The position numbers were made by a program, and so were the translations under genes. Below are positions 44,980 to 53,782 of a DNA stretch of 64,000 bases, piece by piece. How positions within the stretch are numbered: position 1 is the first letter of the stretch; each line of letters opens with the position of its first letter. The notes below the pieces were generated by a model. It ran no database searches. It saw only the letters and a list, made by a program, of their open reading frames with translations, and was not told the origin of the DNA. The DNA is from a bacterium (GTDB lineage Bacteria; Babelota; Babeliae; Babelales; Babelaceae), in contig JAEYYR010000003.1 of NCBI GenBank assembly GCA_023428375.1, positions 62,001-126,000 on the forward strand, given 5' to 3'.

Positions 44980-45585
44980 ATGCAAAAATCGCTTTTTATC
45001 TTACATTTATCTTCTCTATTATTATTCAATTTTAATTATTCCTCAGAAGAAGTAACAAAATCTGCAGCCAAGCAAATTGCAGTGTCTATAGGGACAAGCA
45101 TAATAACTGTTGCTGCCTGGAGCAATAAAGAAATGATTAGGGATGGCCTTTGGGCACTAACAGAACTTGCTAATCAATGGTCCCATAATAAAACACAAAA
45201 AAAAGTCGAAAAAACACACGATTTACTAGAAACCAAAATATATCCAGAAATGACTGCTGGATTTACCGGATTAAAGGGCCTGCTAGAAAAAACCAAGGAG
45301 GATACAGGTATAATCAGACCTCATATTGAAAATATGAAAACAAAAATTGAAAATATCAATACAAATACTCAAGAAATTAAAACGACAATTAATGCAAATA
45401 ACTTATCAACGAATTCAAAAATTGATGCATTGTTGAATAATGCAGAAAAAAATGTCAAAGACTATTTTGATCCTATCAAGACCGCAACATTAGCGTCTCT
45501 TGAATTGAATAAAACAATAGATCAACGCACAAATGCAATGGATACAAAACTCAATCAAATTCTTGAAAAATTAAATCAAAAATAA
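44980..45585 (+). CDS. Exported coiled-coil protein, unknown
   Basis: The 201-residue product starts MQKSLFILHLSSLLLFNFNY, a signal peptide, followed by a second weakly hydrophobic stretch (IAVSIGTSIITVAAW). From about residue 70 it is a long helix with repeated Lys-Ile-Asn and Thr-Asn spacing (MKTKIENINTNTQEIKTTIN, STNSKIDALLNNAEKN), typical of extended coiled coils. AAAGGAAAAG precedes the ATG and a consensus promoter lies upstream. The next gene encodes a second protein of the same kind, three bases downstream. Confidence 0.68.
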   Translation: MQKSLFILHLSSLLLFNFNYSSEEVTKSAAKQIAVSIGTSIITVAAWSNKEMIRDGLWALTELANQWSHNKTQKKVEKTHDLLETKIYPEMTAGFTGLKGLLEKTKEDTGIIRPHIENMKTKIENINTNTQEIKTTINANNLSTNSKIDALLNNAEKNVKDYFDPIKTATLASLELNKTIDQRTNAMDTKLNQILEKLNQK

Positions 45586-45588
45586 ATT

Positions 45589-46404
45589 ATGGATTTCCTC
45601 AAAAAATTTAAACAGGGAATAATTTTGGTTTGCTTGATCAGCGCTCAGAATATTACATCAACTGACTGGATTGAAAAATTGAGCGAAATTCCATGGACCT
45701 ATCCAATGATCGTGCAATCGGCTTTTTTTCTAGGAATGGCCGTAACTAGCATATCAAACGCTTGTTTTGGAAATAATACAAAAAAAATAATTGACGAAAG
45801 CGTAGATGGAGCATTAAAAAAGCATCTCAGCTCCATAAAACAAGAATTGAGCGAGATCAGAACAAAGACCGACATAATTCCCGAAATAGAAACTAAAGTT
45901 AACTCTTTTGATGGAAGACTTGCCGATATTTCCTCAAAGATCGATCCGGTTTTTGCGTATGTACAAAGTTCTCATGCAACAATGCCATTAGCGGTTAAGA
46001 ATCTTACCGAAGCAATTCAAATGCTCCATAATGAAGGTCTCCCAGAGCTGGAAAAACGCATGAATGAAAAATTTGATCAAAAACTTGATGATATACGAAG
46101 TAAAATAACAACGATTGATCCAACCAACAAAATCAACTCCCTTACTGCGATATTAGAGAGCAATAATAGGGATTTGGATGTTAAAATATCTGCCTATATA
46201 TTGCAGAGCAATCTTTTTATGGCTAAAGCAGCTGATGATATTAAATGTTCAAAAACTAACGCTATTGAAGCTCTCAAGAAAATAGAAGAATTAAAAAATG
46301 AACGACTTCAACTAACAGCTTTATCCCAAGCAACACAGTCTATGCCTGTGCCATTTCCTGAATTAAAATTAAGTCAGCTAGCTGATCGCAGAAATGTGAA
46401 TTAA
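45589..46404 (+). CDS. Exported coiled-coil protein, unknown
   Basis: The 271-residue product has an N-terminal membrane segment (QGIILVCLISAQNI), a second hydrophobic stretch (PMIVQSAFFLGMAVTSISNA) and then a long coiled-coil-like region (SSIKQELSEIRTKTDIIPEI, LEKRMNEKFDQKLDDIRSKI). It resembles the upstream gene in layout, so the pair could form one hetero-oligomeric rod anchored in a membrane. It overlaps the ComEC-like gene by one base. Confidence 0.65.
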   Translation: MDFLKKFKQGIILVCLISAQNITSTDWIEKLSEIPWTYPMIVQSAFFLGMAVTSISNACFGNNTKKIIDESVDGALKKHLSSIKQELSEIRTKTDIIPEIETKVNSFDGRLADISSKIDPVFAYVQSSHATMPLAVKNLTEAIQMLHNEGLPELEKRMNEKFDQKLDDIRSKITTIDPTNKINSLTAILESNNRDLDVKISAYILQSNLFMAKAADDIKCSKTNAIEALKKIEELKNERLQLTALSQATQSMPVPFPELKLSQLADRRNVN

Positions 46405-47366
46405 TGTACAATAAACATATTTCACTCCGCGCTTCGTATATAATTGCAGGATTAGTGATTTTCTTAATTTGTGCATCTGCTGTTATCCAAGAATATTTGC
46501 TATTAAAGGCTCAAGTAATCTTAAAAAAGCAGATAAATGTAACCGCACAACTAATAGATGTTTCTAATACCAGCAATAATAAATATCCATTTTGCGCTCA
46601 CTTGCAATATTGGTCACCAGAAAATCCTTTCTATCCTTACATTCTAAAAGTTTGGTCATCACAAGAAATTAATCTTGAAATAGGACAAGAAGCTGTCATT
46701 AAAAAACCTTTCATCCAAGATACTAAAGGATCGCTTTCTAGTTATTTTAAAAAAGAAAAAATTATTGCTCATGTTTTTGTACCACAATTAGAAATTGTGA
46801 AAAAAAATAATAGTTTCTCAAAGATATCAAATTATATATGGCATTGGAGAAAGCGCATTCATGATAGATTAATTTTAGGATTGAATGCAACTACAAAATC
46901 ATTAGTAGAATCTGTATTTTTTGGTCAAAAAAATAATTCACTTGATTACAAACCTTGGCAATATTGGGGTCTTTCGCATTATTTAGCGAGATCAGGACTT
47001 CATGTGGTAATTTTACTTGCACTCATTTTACCGCTCTTAATGATGATCCCACTAGGAATTTGGTTCAGATCATTACTAACTCTCATTATTCTTGCAATGT
47101 ATTATTTAATTTCGTGGTCAACGGTGTCATTCATGCGCGCAATTTGCATGTGTGTTATGAGTCAACTATGCTTCGTTAACGCCTATCCGATAAAAACATC
47201 TCATCTTGTTTTGTTAATTGGAGGATTATTTTTAATAATAAATCCTTACTACATCCTTTTTGCAGACTTTCAGCTAAGCTTTGGGCTCACTTTTGCACTA
47301 GCTACGTTTTTAGAATACGGTCGAATGAATTCTATCAATACTCATAGCCAATCTATTGCATCTTAA
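46404..47366 (+). CDS. Short ComEC/Rec2-like competence membrane protein
   Basis: ComEC forms the inner-membrane channel for single-stranded DNA during natural transformation. This 320-residue protein has an N-terminal membrane helix, a small soluble domain (about residues 35-135), then a hydrophobic block with the family signature GLSHYLARSGLHVVILLALI near residue 190 and a final FADFQLSFGLTFALATF. It stops soon after that motif, without the remaining competence helices and without the metallo-beta-lactamase domain of full ComEC (700 or more residues). It may be a reduced form or the first part of a split gene, but no matching second part follows here. Confidence 0.78.
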   Translation: MYNKHISLRASYIIAGLVIFLICASAVIQEYLLLKAQVILKKQINVTAQLIDVSNTSNNKYPFCAHLQYWSPENPFYPYILKVWSSQEINLEIGQEAVIKKPFIQDTKGSLSSYFKKEKIIAHVFVPQLEIVKKNNSFSKISNYIWHWRKRIHDRLILGLNATTKSLVESVFFGQKNNSLDYKPWQYWGLSHYLARSGLHVVILLALILPLLMMIPLGIWFRSLLTLIILAMYYLISWSTVSFMRAICMCVMSQLCFVNAYPIKTSHLVLLIGGLFLIINPYYILFADFQLSFGLTFALATFLEYGRMNSINTHSQSIAS

Positions 47367-47410
47367 AATCACCTCGGCTTACTCTGGTTGTATATAACAG
47401 GAGCAAGTCG

Positions 47411-48724
47411 ATGATTTCTCGTTTTGCTATTCTATTTCTTTTGCTATCACCTTCGCTGCATGCACTTCATGATTGGACCGTATTAGTTTATATGGCCGCT
47501 GATAATGACTTAGGTCCTTTTGCATATCGCAATATTGCGCAAATGAAGCGGATAGGCTCAAATGACAATCTAACAATTTTGGTTCAGATCGATCTCATCG
47601 ATGATGATGGCAAAAAAGTAACGCGTCGGTACCTTGTGCATCAAAATGGATTAGAACAGATTGGACCAGATATGCACGTGGATTGTGGAGAAGAACAAAC
47701 ATTGCTTGATGCATTAGTTTGGGCGCATTCTTATCATAGCAATCATATTGGTCTCATATTCTGGAATCACGGCAGCGGGGATCTAAACCCACTTATGGGC
47801 AAAGCATTAAATACTTCACAGTTGTTTCAATATAATCCCGAAAAAAAAGCACTTATTTTAGATCGATCTCGCAGCTTTCTAGATTTTGTTGAAGAACAAA
47901 CACAACAAAAAAACAAGGCACGCGGCATTTGCTTCAATGAAACAACACAAACGTATCTTGATGATGAAAAACTTAAAAATGCGCTCTCATTATTTCATGA
48001 ATACAGAGGCAAGCGTATTGATGTTATCATGTTTGATGCTTGCTTCATGGCTGGAATGGGCACTGCGTGGCTCTTACACGAACATGTAGACTATATGGTG
48101 GCATCACAAGAAGTGGAGCTTGGCACCGGTTACGATTATAGCGAAGTCTTGCGACCATTGTTACATAAAAACCTATCTCCAAGAGAATGGTCCAGCCATG
48201 TTGTTTGCCATTTTGAAAATTTATACAAAAAAATTACTCCTGATTACACTCATTCCGCTGTAGATCTGAGTATCATTAAAAAAATATCTCGCAATATACA
48301 TGATGTTGCAGAAATGCTTAATCTGTCGCTTTTGCAACAAAAAAACGATAGCGTTCTCGCGATGCTTCGCCATTCTCGCAACAAATTACTCTGCACATCA
48401 TTCGAAGAACCAAGTTACATAGATTTAATTCATTTTTATGACAATCTTGAACGATACAGTTATATGATTCAACTTGAAACAAATGTTGCAACAAAGCAAT
48501 TTAGACAGCGCTTGCAACAACTCATACATGATGGGAAAAAATTGATGCAAGACTGCATCATTCATCGCGTATCTGGTGAAAATCTTCCTCGCGCCCACGG
48601 ATTATCTATTTATTTTCCAGAAAACGCCTTACATTCTTCGTATGAAAAAACACTTTTTGCGCAAAACAATAATTGGCTAAATTTCCTAAAAACGTATTGT
48701 CACCTGACAAACTTAACTAATTAA
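47411..48724 (+). CDS. Secreted clostripain-like (C11) cysteine protease
   Basis: Clostripain-family proteases cut after Arg or Lys and are usually secreted. The 437-residue product starts with a signal peptide (AILFLLLSPSLHALHD) and the family's first strand DWTVLVYMAADNDLG. The catalytic His is in LIFWNHGSG (His120) and the nucleophile in IMFDACFMAGMG (Cys211). YMVASQEVELGTGYDY downstream is a family feature too. The C-terminal half is helical with a final beta segment (HGLSIYFPENA). AGGAGCAAGTCG gives a good ribosome binding site. With a type II secretion system encoded nearby, export to the medium or host is plausible. Confidence 0.92.
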   Translation: MISRFAILFLLLSPSLHALHDWTVLVYMAADNDLGPFAYRNIAQMKRIGSNDNLTILVQIDLIDDDGKKVTRRYLVHQNGLEQIGPDMHVDCGEEQTLLDALVWAHSYHSNHIGLIFWNHGSGDLNPLMGKALNTSQLFQYNPEKKALILDRSRSFLDFVEEQTQQKNKARGICFNETTQTYLDDEKLKNALSLFHEYRGKRIDVIMFDACFMAGMGTAWLLHEHVDYMVASQEVELGTGYDYSEVLRPLLHKNLSPREWSSHVVCHFENLYKKITPDYTHSAVDLSIIKKISRNIHDVAEMLNLSLLQQKNDSVLAMLRHSRNKLLCTSFEEPSYIDLIHFYDNLERYSYMIQLETNVATKQFRQRLQQLIHDGKKLMQDCIIHRVSGENLPRAHGLSIYFPENALHSSYEKTLFAQNNNWLNFLKTYCHLTNLTN

Positions 48725-48858
48725 AAGCTAGCAATTGATCTGTATGTATACATTTGTATAAATTCCAGGATTTTTGCCGCTTGCTTGCGAAGAGAAATCG
48801 CAGCCCTCATCAAAAATGACTAATTGAAAAATTCATGATTTTTTAAGTTGCTCATCAA

Positions 48859-48900
48859 TGTGGAAAGTGTGTGGAAAGTGTGTGGAAAGTGTGTGGAAAG
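48859..48900 (+). repeat. Four direct repeats of TGTGGAAAG, 11-bp period
   Basis: TGTGGAAAG occurs at 48859, 48870, 48881 and 48892 with exactly 11 bases from start to start and the spacer TG. The reverse complement, CTTTCCACA, differs from the DnaA box TTATCCACA at two positions. The spacing puts all four on one face of the helix. Confidence 0.9.
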
Positions 48901-49204
48901 ACTCAAAAAATTCAATACTCATAATTCGAATAATGCCTATAAAAGAGCAAATCGGGCAATGTGGAAAAAGAAACAGGCTCCAGATCGTCGCATTGAGCAT
49001 GTAAAAAAAATCTATCCACATATTATCCACATGTTTTCCACATAAACTTGTGTTCTCGATTATAGCGATCCAATCAATATATTCGACTTAAATTAATCAA
49101 GTTATCCACATAAATTGGGTCGATCTATTACTACTATATTAATAATATATTATATATATATAATAGTAGGCAGTCATACAAACAGAAAAGGTGGAAAGCT
49201 TTCC
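48859..49204. other. oriC: Candidate chromosomal replication origin (oriC)
   Basis: This is the main part of the 557-base gap between the protease gene and nusA. It contains perfect DnaA boxes TTATCCACA at 49023-49031 and 49102-49110, near matches CTATCCACA at 49012 and TTTTCCACA at 49034, TGTGGAAAA at 48960, and the four phased TGTGGAAAG repeats. A nearly pure A/T tract (about 49125-49163, alternating TA) follows the boxes and could be the unwinding element. A 12-base palindrome, GGAAAGCTTTCC, lies at 49193-49204. I see no ORF of interest inside; small ones overlapping the repeats are composition artefacts. The plus strand appears C-leaning to the left and G-leaning to the right. dnaA itself is not in the window. 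Confidence 0.75.
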
Positions 49205-49281
49205 ATCCTGCTAAATTTTTGTTAGAATGCAATAAGTTATCTAAAATCTATCGTTATAAATTTGTTTTTGCAGGTATAAGC

Positions 49282-50346
49282 GTGAAACTATCCGACGTTA
49301 TTGAAGAATTAGTTGAGGAGAGGGGACTAGATCGTTCTGTTGTCAGTGGTATTGTGTGCGAAGGTATGCGTATAGCATATGAAAAAAAGTATCCAGAGCT
49401 ACCAATCAAGGTCAACTATGACCGCAAGACAGACGAATTAAGCATAGTTCTGCCTAAAACTGTTGTTGCTACCGTCTCTGATGAAGATCGTGAAATATCC
49501 CTGCGCAAGGCTCGCGCTATAAACCCAATGGTTCAAATGGGCGATTCTTTGGATCTTCCTTTTGACAAACCAATAGGCCGTATTGAAATTATTAAAGCTA
49601 AGCAGATTATTGGTCAAAAGATTCGCGGCATTGAAGCCCTTGCGGTCTACCAAGAATTCAAGCCTAAAGAAGGCTCCATTGTTCATGGCGTTATTCATAA
49701 ATGCGAACGCAATGGCGCAACGGTTAAAGTTGGCGACACCTTGGCGTTTTTGCCTAAGTCTCTCATGATTCCCGAAGACAAATGTGTTGTTGGTTACACC
49801 ATCCGCGCTTTACTGAAAGAAGTTTTGCCTGAACCGCGTAACGAGAACCAACTTATTTTGGATCGCTCTTCGGCTGACTTTTTACAAAGACTTTTTGAAC
49901 TTGAGATCCCTGAGGTTTTTGAGCGTTTAGTAGAAGTTAAAAAAGTTGCTCGCGCAGCTGGATATAAGTCCAAGGTTCTTGTTGTATCCCACGATAAAAA
50001 TATTGATCCTGTTGGTACCTGTGTAGGTGTCGGCGGTGCTCGTATTAAGCCAATCTTGAGAGAGCTTGGAACTGAAAAAATCGATGTCATCCCATTCTCA
50101 AGATCAACTGAAGAGTTGGTGAAGCATGCCTTAAAGCCTGCTGAGGTTAATAGGGTGGAGTTGGTAGATTCTCAAACGGCCAATGTGTGGCTTGATGACG
50201 ATCAACGTTCAATCGCTATTGGCAAAATGGGTCAAAATATAACATTGGCATCACAGCTTGCTGGAGTTTTAATAAATTTAGTAAAAAGTGAATCGTCTGC
50301 AGAGAATGTTTTAGCCGATTCTGCAGATGTACAGGTTGATGAGTAA
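49282..50346 (+). CDS. nusA: Transcription termination/antitermination factor NusA
   Basis: NusA binds RNA polymerase and RNA and modulates pausing, termination and antitermination. I start at the GTG at 49282 (VKLSDVIEELVEERGLD), which matches the family; the longest frame begins at a TTG 63 bases earlier with no support. Domains in order: N-terminal RNAP-binding (1-120), S1 domain (about 125-190, GSIVHGVIHKCERNGATVKV), KH1 and KH2 (GTCVGVGGARIKPILRELG, DDDQRSIAIGKMGQNITLAS). The 354-residue length lacks the C-terminal acidic repeats of E. coli, as in many bacteria. infB follows after six bases. rimP is not present upstream. Confidence 0.95.
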   Translation: MKLSDVIEELVEERGLDRSVVSGIVCEGMRIAYEKKYPELPIKVNYDRKTDELSIVLPKTVVATVSDEDREISLRKARAINPMVQMGDSLDLPFDKPIGRIEIIKAKQIIGQKIRGIEALAVYQEFKPKEGSIVHGVIHKCERNGATVKVGDTLAFLPKSLMIPEDKCVVGYTIRALLKEVLPEPRNENQLILDRSSADFLQRLFELEIPEVFERLVEVKKVARAAGYKSKVLVVSHDKNIDPVGTCVGVGGARIKPILRELGTEKIDVIPFSRSTEELVKHALKPAEVNRVELVDSQTANVWLDDDQRSIAIGKMGQNITLASQLAGVLINLVKSESSAENVLADSADVQVDE

Positions 50347-50352
50347 TGATTT

Positions 50353-52527
50353 ATGACGGTACGTGTATACGAGCTTTCCAAAAAATATGGCATAACAAAT
50401 AAGCAGCTATTGCAATTATTGCATGATGCAGGCTTTGAATATCAAAGTCACATGGCTGTATTGTCTGAAGATGCAGCGAAATTTGTTACCAATCATTTTA
50501 AGCCGAAAGCAGTAGAAGCTGCCCAGCCATTGCCTTCCCAATCAAAAAAAATTGAGTCTGCGCCTTCTACGGGCGCAGATGCTTTAAAGAAAAAAGAAAT
50601 GCCTCAAGAGGCAAAAAAAGAAGTTGCGCCGTCGCCTCAGGCAAATGCGCAGCCTTCTAAGCAACAACCCATTCAAGATAAAGCTCATTCTGGTATGCAA
50701 CAACAAAGTAATCGCTCAAAGTCTTTTAACAGGCCTACGCAGGCGCAATCGCCAAAAAAACATTATCAAAAACAACCCGTAACGCCCGTTATTAAAAAAA
50801 TTGAGACACCGGCAGTTGCAGCGCCAACCACCATCGTTGTTGAAGCAATGAGCGTAAATGATTTTGTAGAACGCTCTGCAAAACCAATAGCAGAAGTAGT
50901 TTTAGCTTTATTGAAATTGGGCGTCGTTGCAACCAAGAACCAGCTAATCAATGAAAAAACAGTTACGCAGCTTGCGCATAATTTTAAGCTGACCCCTGTT
51001 GAAGCGCCAAAAGAAAAACCAAAAACTGACTTAGAGAAGCAAGTTCTTCCAGAGTTACCGGCAGGTGAATATAAAGAGCGTCAACCTGTTGTGGTTGTCG
51101 TTGGTCACGTTGATCATGGTAAAACTACATTGTTAGATTATATTCGAAAAACGCGTGTTGCATCACGTGAAAAGGGTGGCATTACACAGCATCTTGGTGC
51201 ATATGAAGCAGAAACCGACCATGGTAAAGTAGTTTTCTTGGATACGCCAGGTCACGAAGCGTTTACTATGATGCGTGGTCGCGGTATCAAAGTAGCAGAT
51301 ATTGCTATTTTAGTTGTCGCTGCTGATGATGGCATCATGCCTCAAACAATCGAAGCGATCAACCAGGCTAAATTAGTTGGTCTTCCTATTATGGTTGCTC
51401 TTAATAAGATTGATAAAGCAACTCCTTCACAAATTGAAGGCGTGAAGCGTGGCTTGACTCAGTATGACCTTGCACCAGAAGAATGGGGCGGTCAAACGGT
51501 TGTAGTTCCTCTTTCTGCAAAAACGGGTGAGGGTGTTAATCAATTACTCGAGCTTATTATTCTCCAGTCACAATTGATGGAACTCAAGGCTAACGAATCA
51601 ATTTCTGCTCGCGGATTTGTATTAGAATCTCGCTTAGAAAAAGGTCGTGGTCCTGTTGCAACAGTAATTTGTCAGCATGGCATCTTGAATGTCGGGGATC
51701 ATTTCGTTTGTGGATCCATGATTGGCAAGGTAACTTCGCTGGTTGATTCATACGGCAAAAGAATTCAAAAAGCACATCCTTCACAACCAGTGCAAGTTGC
51801 AGGTTTTCCTGAACTTCCTAAAGCAGGAGATGCATTTGAAGTAGTGACTGCAGCAGAAGCAAAAAAAATTAAGCCCGCTCAATTAAAAGATCAGCAACGT
51901 ATTCAACCAATCAAAGAGAATGCGTTAAATCTTATTATTAAAACTGATAACGCTTCATCAAAAGAAGCAATTGTTAATGCGATAGCTAAAATGTCAGGCA
52001 AAGCATTTAAAGAATTTAATATTCTTAGTGCAGGCGTCGGTTCAATTACTGATGGTGACGTAGCCTTGGCGATTGATACCAACGCATTGATTTATGGATT
52101 GCATTCAAAGGTTGAACCAAGCGCAGCTGCCGCAGCGGCAAAAAATAATGTTTCTATAAAGTTATTTGGTATTATTTACGAAATGCTTGATGATTTACAT
52201 GTCGTTGCAGAGCAAGGCAGACCGGTCAAAAAAGTATTACGTAAAATCGGCGAAGCAAGTATTCTCAAGGTGTTTGATATTAAAAACCTTGGTGTTATTG
52301 CTGGTGCTCAAGTTAGATCTGGACGTTTCTCTAAAGATGGTAAAGTTGTCATCTATCGTGGGAAAAACAAGGTTGGCGAAGGCGCTATTAAAAGCTTACA
52401 GCGAGATCGTAAGTCAGTTAAAGAAGTGCATACCGGTTTTGAATGCGCCTTTATGGTTGAAGGTTTCACCGAATGGCAAATTGATGATCGTGTTGAATGC
52501 TATCTTGAAATGGCTGAAAACGCTTAA
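50353..52527 (+). CDS. infB: Translation initiation factor IF-2
   Basis: IF-2 is the GTPase that places initiator tRNA on the ribosome; the matching initiator tRNA is at 1822. The 724-residue product has two N-terminal IF2_N helical modules (residues 1-50 and about 160-205) with a Pro-, Gln- and Lys-rich linker between. The G domain has GHVDHGKTTLLDYI (G1), GGITQHLG (G2), DTPGHEAFT (G3) and NKID (G4). Domains II-IV follow, with GQVRSG-like GAQVRSGRFSKDGK near the end. It lies six bases after nusA and is followed by a terminator. Confidence 0.97.
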   Translation: MTVRVYELSKKYGITNKQLLQLLHDAGFEYQSHMAVLSEDAAKFVTNHFKPKAVEAAQPLPSQSKKIESAPSTGADALKKKEMPQEAKKEVAPSPQANAQPSKQQPIQDKAHSGMQQQSNRSKSFNRPTQAQSPKKHYQKQPVTPVIKKIETPAVAAPTTIVVEAMSVNDFVERSAKPIAEVVLALLKLGVVATKNQLINEKTVTQLAHNFKLTPVEAPKEKPKTDLEKQVLPELPAGEYKERQPVVVVVGHVDHGKTTLLDYIRKTRVASREKGGITQHLGAYEAETDHGKVVFLDTPGHEAFTMMRGRGIKVADIAILVVAADDGIMPQTIEAINQAKLVGLPIMVALNKIDKATPSQIEGVKRGLTQYDLAPEEWGGQTVVVPLSAKTGEGVNQLLELIILQSQLMELKANESISARGFVLESRLEKGRGPVATVICQHGILNVGDHFVCGSMIGKVTSLVDSYGKRIQKAHPSQPVQVAGFPELPKAGDAFEVVTAAEAKKIKPAQLKDQQRIQPIKENALNLIIKTDNASSKEAIVNAIAKMSGKAFKEFNILSAGVGSITDGDVALAIDTNALIYGLHSKVEPSAAAAAAKNNVSIKLFGIIYEMLDDLHVVAEQGRPVKKVLRKIGEASILKVFDIKNLGVIAGAQVRSGRFSKDGKVVIYRGKNKVGEGAIKSLQRDRKSVKEVHTGFECAFMVEGFTEWQIDDRVECYLEMAENA

Positions 52528-52556
52528 TTGTTTTTTTTATATAGTTAATTATTATG

Positions 52557-52586
52557 AGCACGTGCCTAAAACCACGTGCTTTTTTG
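52557..52586 (+). terminator. Intrinsic terminator after infB
   Basis: An eight-base-pair stem, AGCACGTG against CACGTGCT with loop CCTAAAAC, is followed by six T. It ends the nusA-infB transcript before the WecA-like gene. Confidence 0.88.
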
Positions 52587-52609
52587 TTTAAAAATCAGGA
52601 GAAATAGTT

Positions 52610-53725
52610 ATGATAGCGCTTGGCTTATTTGCCGCATTTGTTGCATTTTCAACGACCTATTACTTGGTTCCTTTGATGATTCAAGTTGCTCATCGATTAC
52701 ATATTCTTGATAATCCCGATGGTAAGTTAAAACAACACAAGCAACCAACGCCATATTTAGGCGGAGTTGCAGTCTATGGTGGGTTAATAACTGCTTTAGC
52801 ATTAGCCATGCCTTTTTGCGTAGACTTTATTTTTTTAATTATTGGGCTTACTGTTTTGCTTTTTGTTGGATTGATTGACGATCTCATTGCATTAACGCCG
52901 TTTCAAAAAATTGTAGGACAAGGACTTGCGGGGCTCTGTTTTTTAAAGGGAGGTTTTTACTTAAAATCTCAATTTTTGTTGACCTATGATTCAGGTCTGT
53001 ATGTCCTTCTTATAGCTAGCATTTCACTGCTTTGGATCTTAACTATAATCAATAGCATTAATTTGGTTGATGTCATGGATGGTTTGGCAACCACCATCGG
53101 CATATGCTGTGTCTCAATGTTTGCTTTTTTTGCTTGGTATTTCAAGAATCCAGCAGCTTTTATAGCATCGGCTGCCTTCATTGGATCTCTTATTTCTTTT
53201 TTTAATTTTAACAAACCCCGCGCTCAAATTTACCTTGGAGATGCAGGATCTTTGCTTATTGGCGGATTTTTGGCTGCTATTCCTAGCATGATATCTTGGG
53301 GAGCGTACGACTCGCTGGGTTTTTTGACCCCTATAATCATATTATTTATCCCGTTTGCAGAGTTAGGCACATTAATATTAGTTCGTTTTATAAAAGGAAT
53401 ACCTTTTTATAACGGAAGCCCTGATCATTTTAGTCATTATCTTACCCGTGCTGGATGGAAAGTTTACCCCATTTTGGCCTATGTCACCGTATGGAGCATG
53501 CTGCTATTTGTTGTTGCATTTTGTTATGCCACTCATACTATATCTTTAAGAATTACTCTGTTTATAGGGGTTTTAGCTGTTGCAATATGGTGGTACGTGC
53601 TTTTTTATGCCGCTTCAACAGCAATTGTTGCATTCGATTTGTTTTTTGTATCATTGCAACATCGATACGCTAAAAGCTCTTTATTTGTCGCATTTCGCGT
53701 GTTGCACAACTTGATGCAAAAATAA
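52610..53725 (+). CDS. WecA/TagO-like polyprenyl-phosphate glycosyl-1-phosphate transferase
   Basis: Enzymes of this family move a UDP-sugar phosphate (commonly GlcNAc-1-P) to undecaprenyl phosphate at the inner membrane, starting O-antigen, teichoic acid or related glycan assembly. The 371-residue protein has about eleven membrane helices and the catalytic signatures FVGLIDDLIALT, NSINLVDVMDGLA, YLGDAGSLLIGG and DHFSHYLTRAGW. These distinguish it from MraY, which has a different loop. CAGGAGAAATAGTT gives a strong ribosome binding site. It implies glycan synthesis on the cell surface. The exact sugar cannot be read. Confidence 0.9.
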   Translation: MIALGLFAAFVAFSTTYYLVPLMIQVAHRLHILDNPDGKLKQHKQPTPYLGGVAVYGGLITALALAMPFCVDFIFLIIGLTVLLFVGLIDDLIALTPFQKIVGQGLAGLCFLKGGFYLKSQFLLTYDSGLYVLLIASISLLWILTIINSINLVDVMDGLATTIGICCVSMFAFFAWYFKNPAAFIASAAFIGSLISFFNFNKPRAQIYLGDAGSLLIGGFLAAIPSMISWGAYDSLGFLTPIIILFIPFAELGTLILVRFIKGIPFYNGSPDHFSHYLTRAGWKVYPILAYVTVWSMLLFVVAFCYATHTISLRITLFIGVLAVAIWWYVLFYAASTAIVAFDLFFVSLQHRYAKSSLFVAFRVLHNLMQK

Positions 53726-53782
53726 TTTTTATTGTTTTTTTTATTTGATCGGGAAAACTAGAGAGCACTACGTGAGTTGTTA

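Noticed and set aside
48859..48900. Short direct repeats as a CRISPR array
   Set aside because: The repeat unit is 9 bases with a two-base spacer and there are no unique spacers or cas genes. It fits a protein-binding array.
48833..49045. Two 65-residue open frames, one on each strand, across the origin candidate
   Set aside because: Their sequences translate the DnaA-box repeats, show no domain, and lie in noncoding-type DNA.
52166..52591. 141-residue open frame in another frame inside infB
   Set aside because: It lies in the well-conserved C-terminal part of IF-2 and runs across the terminator.
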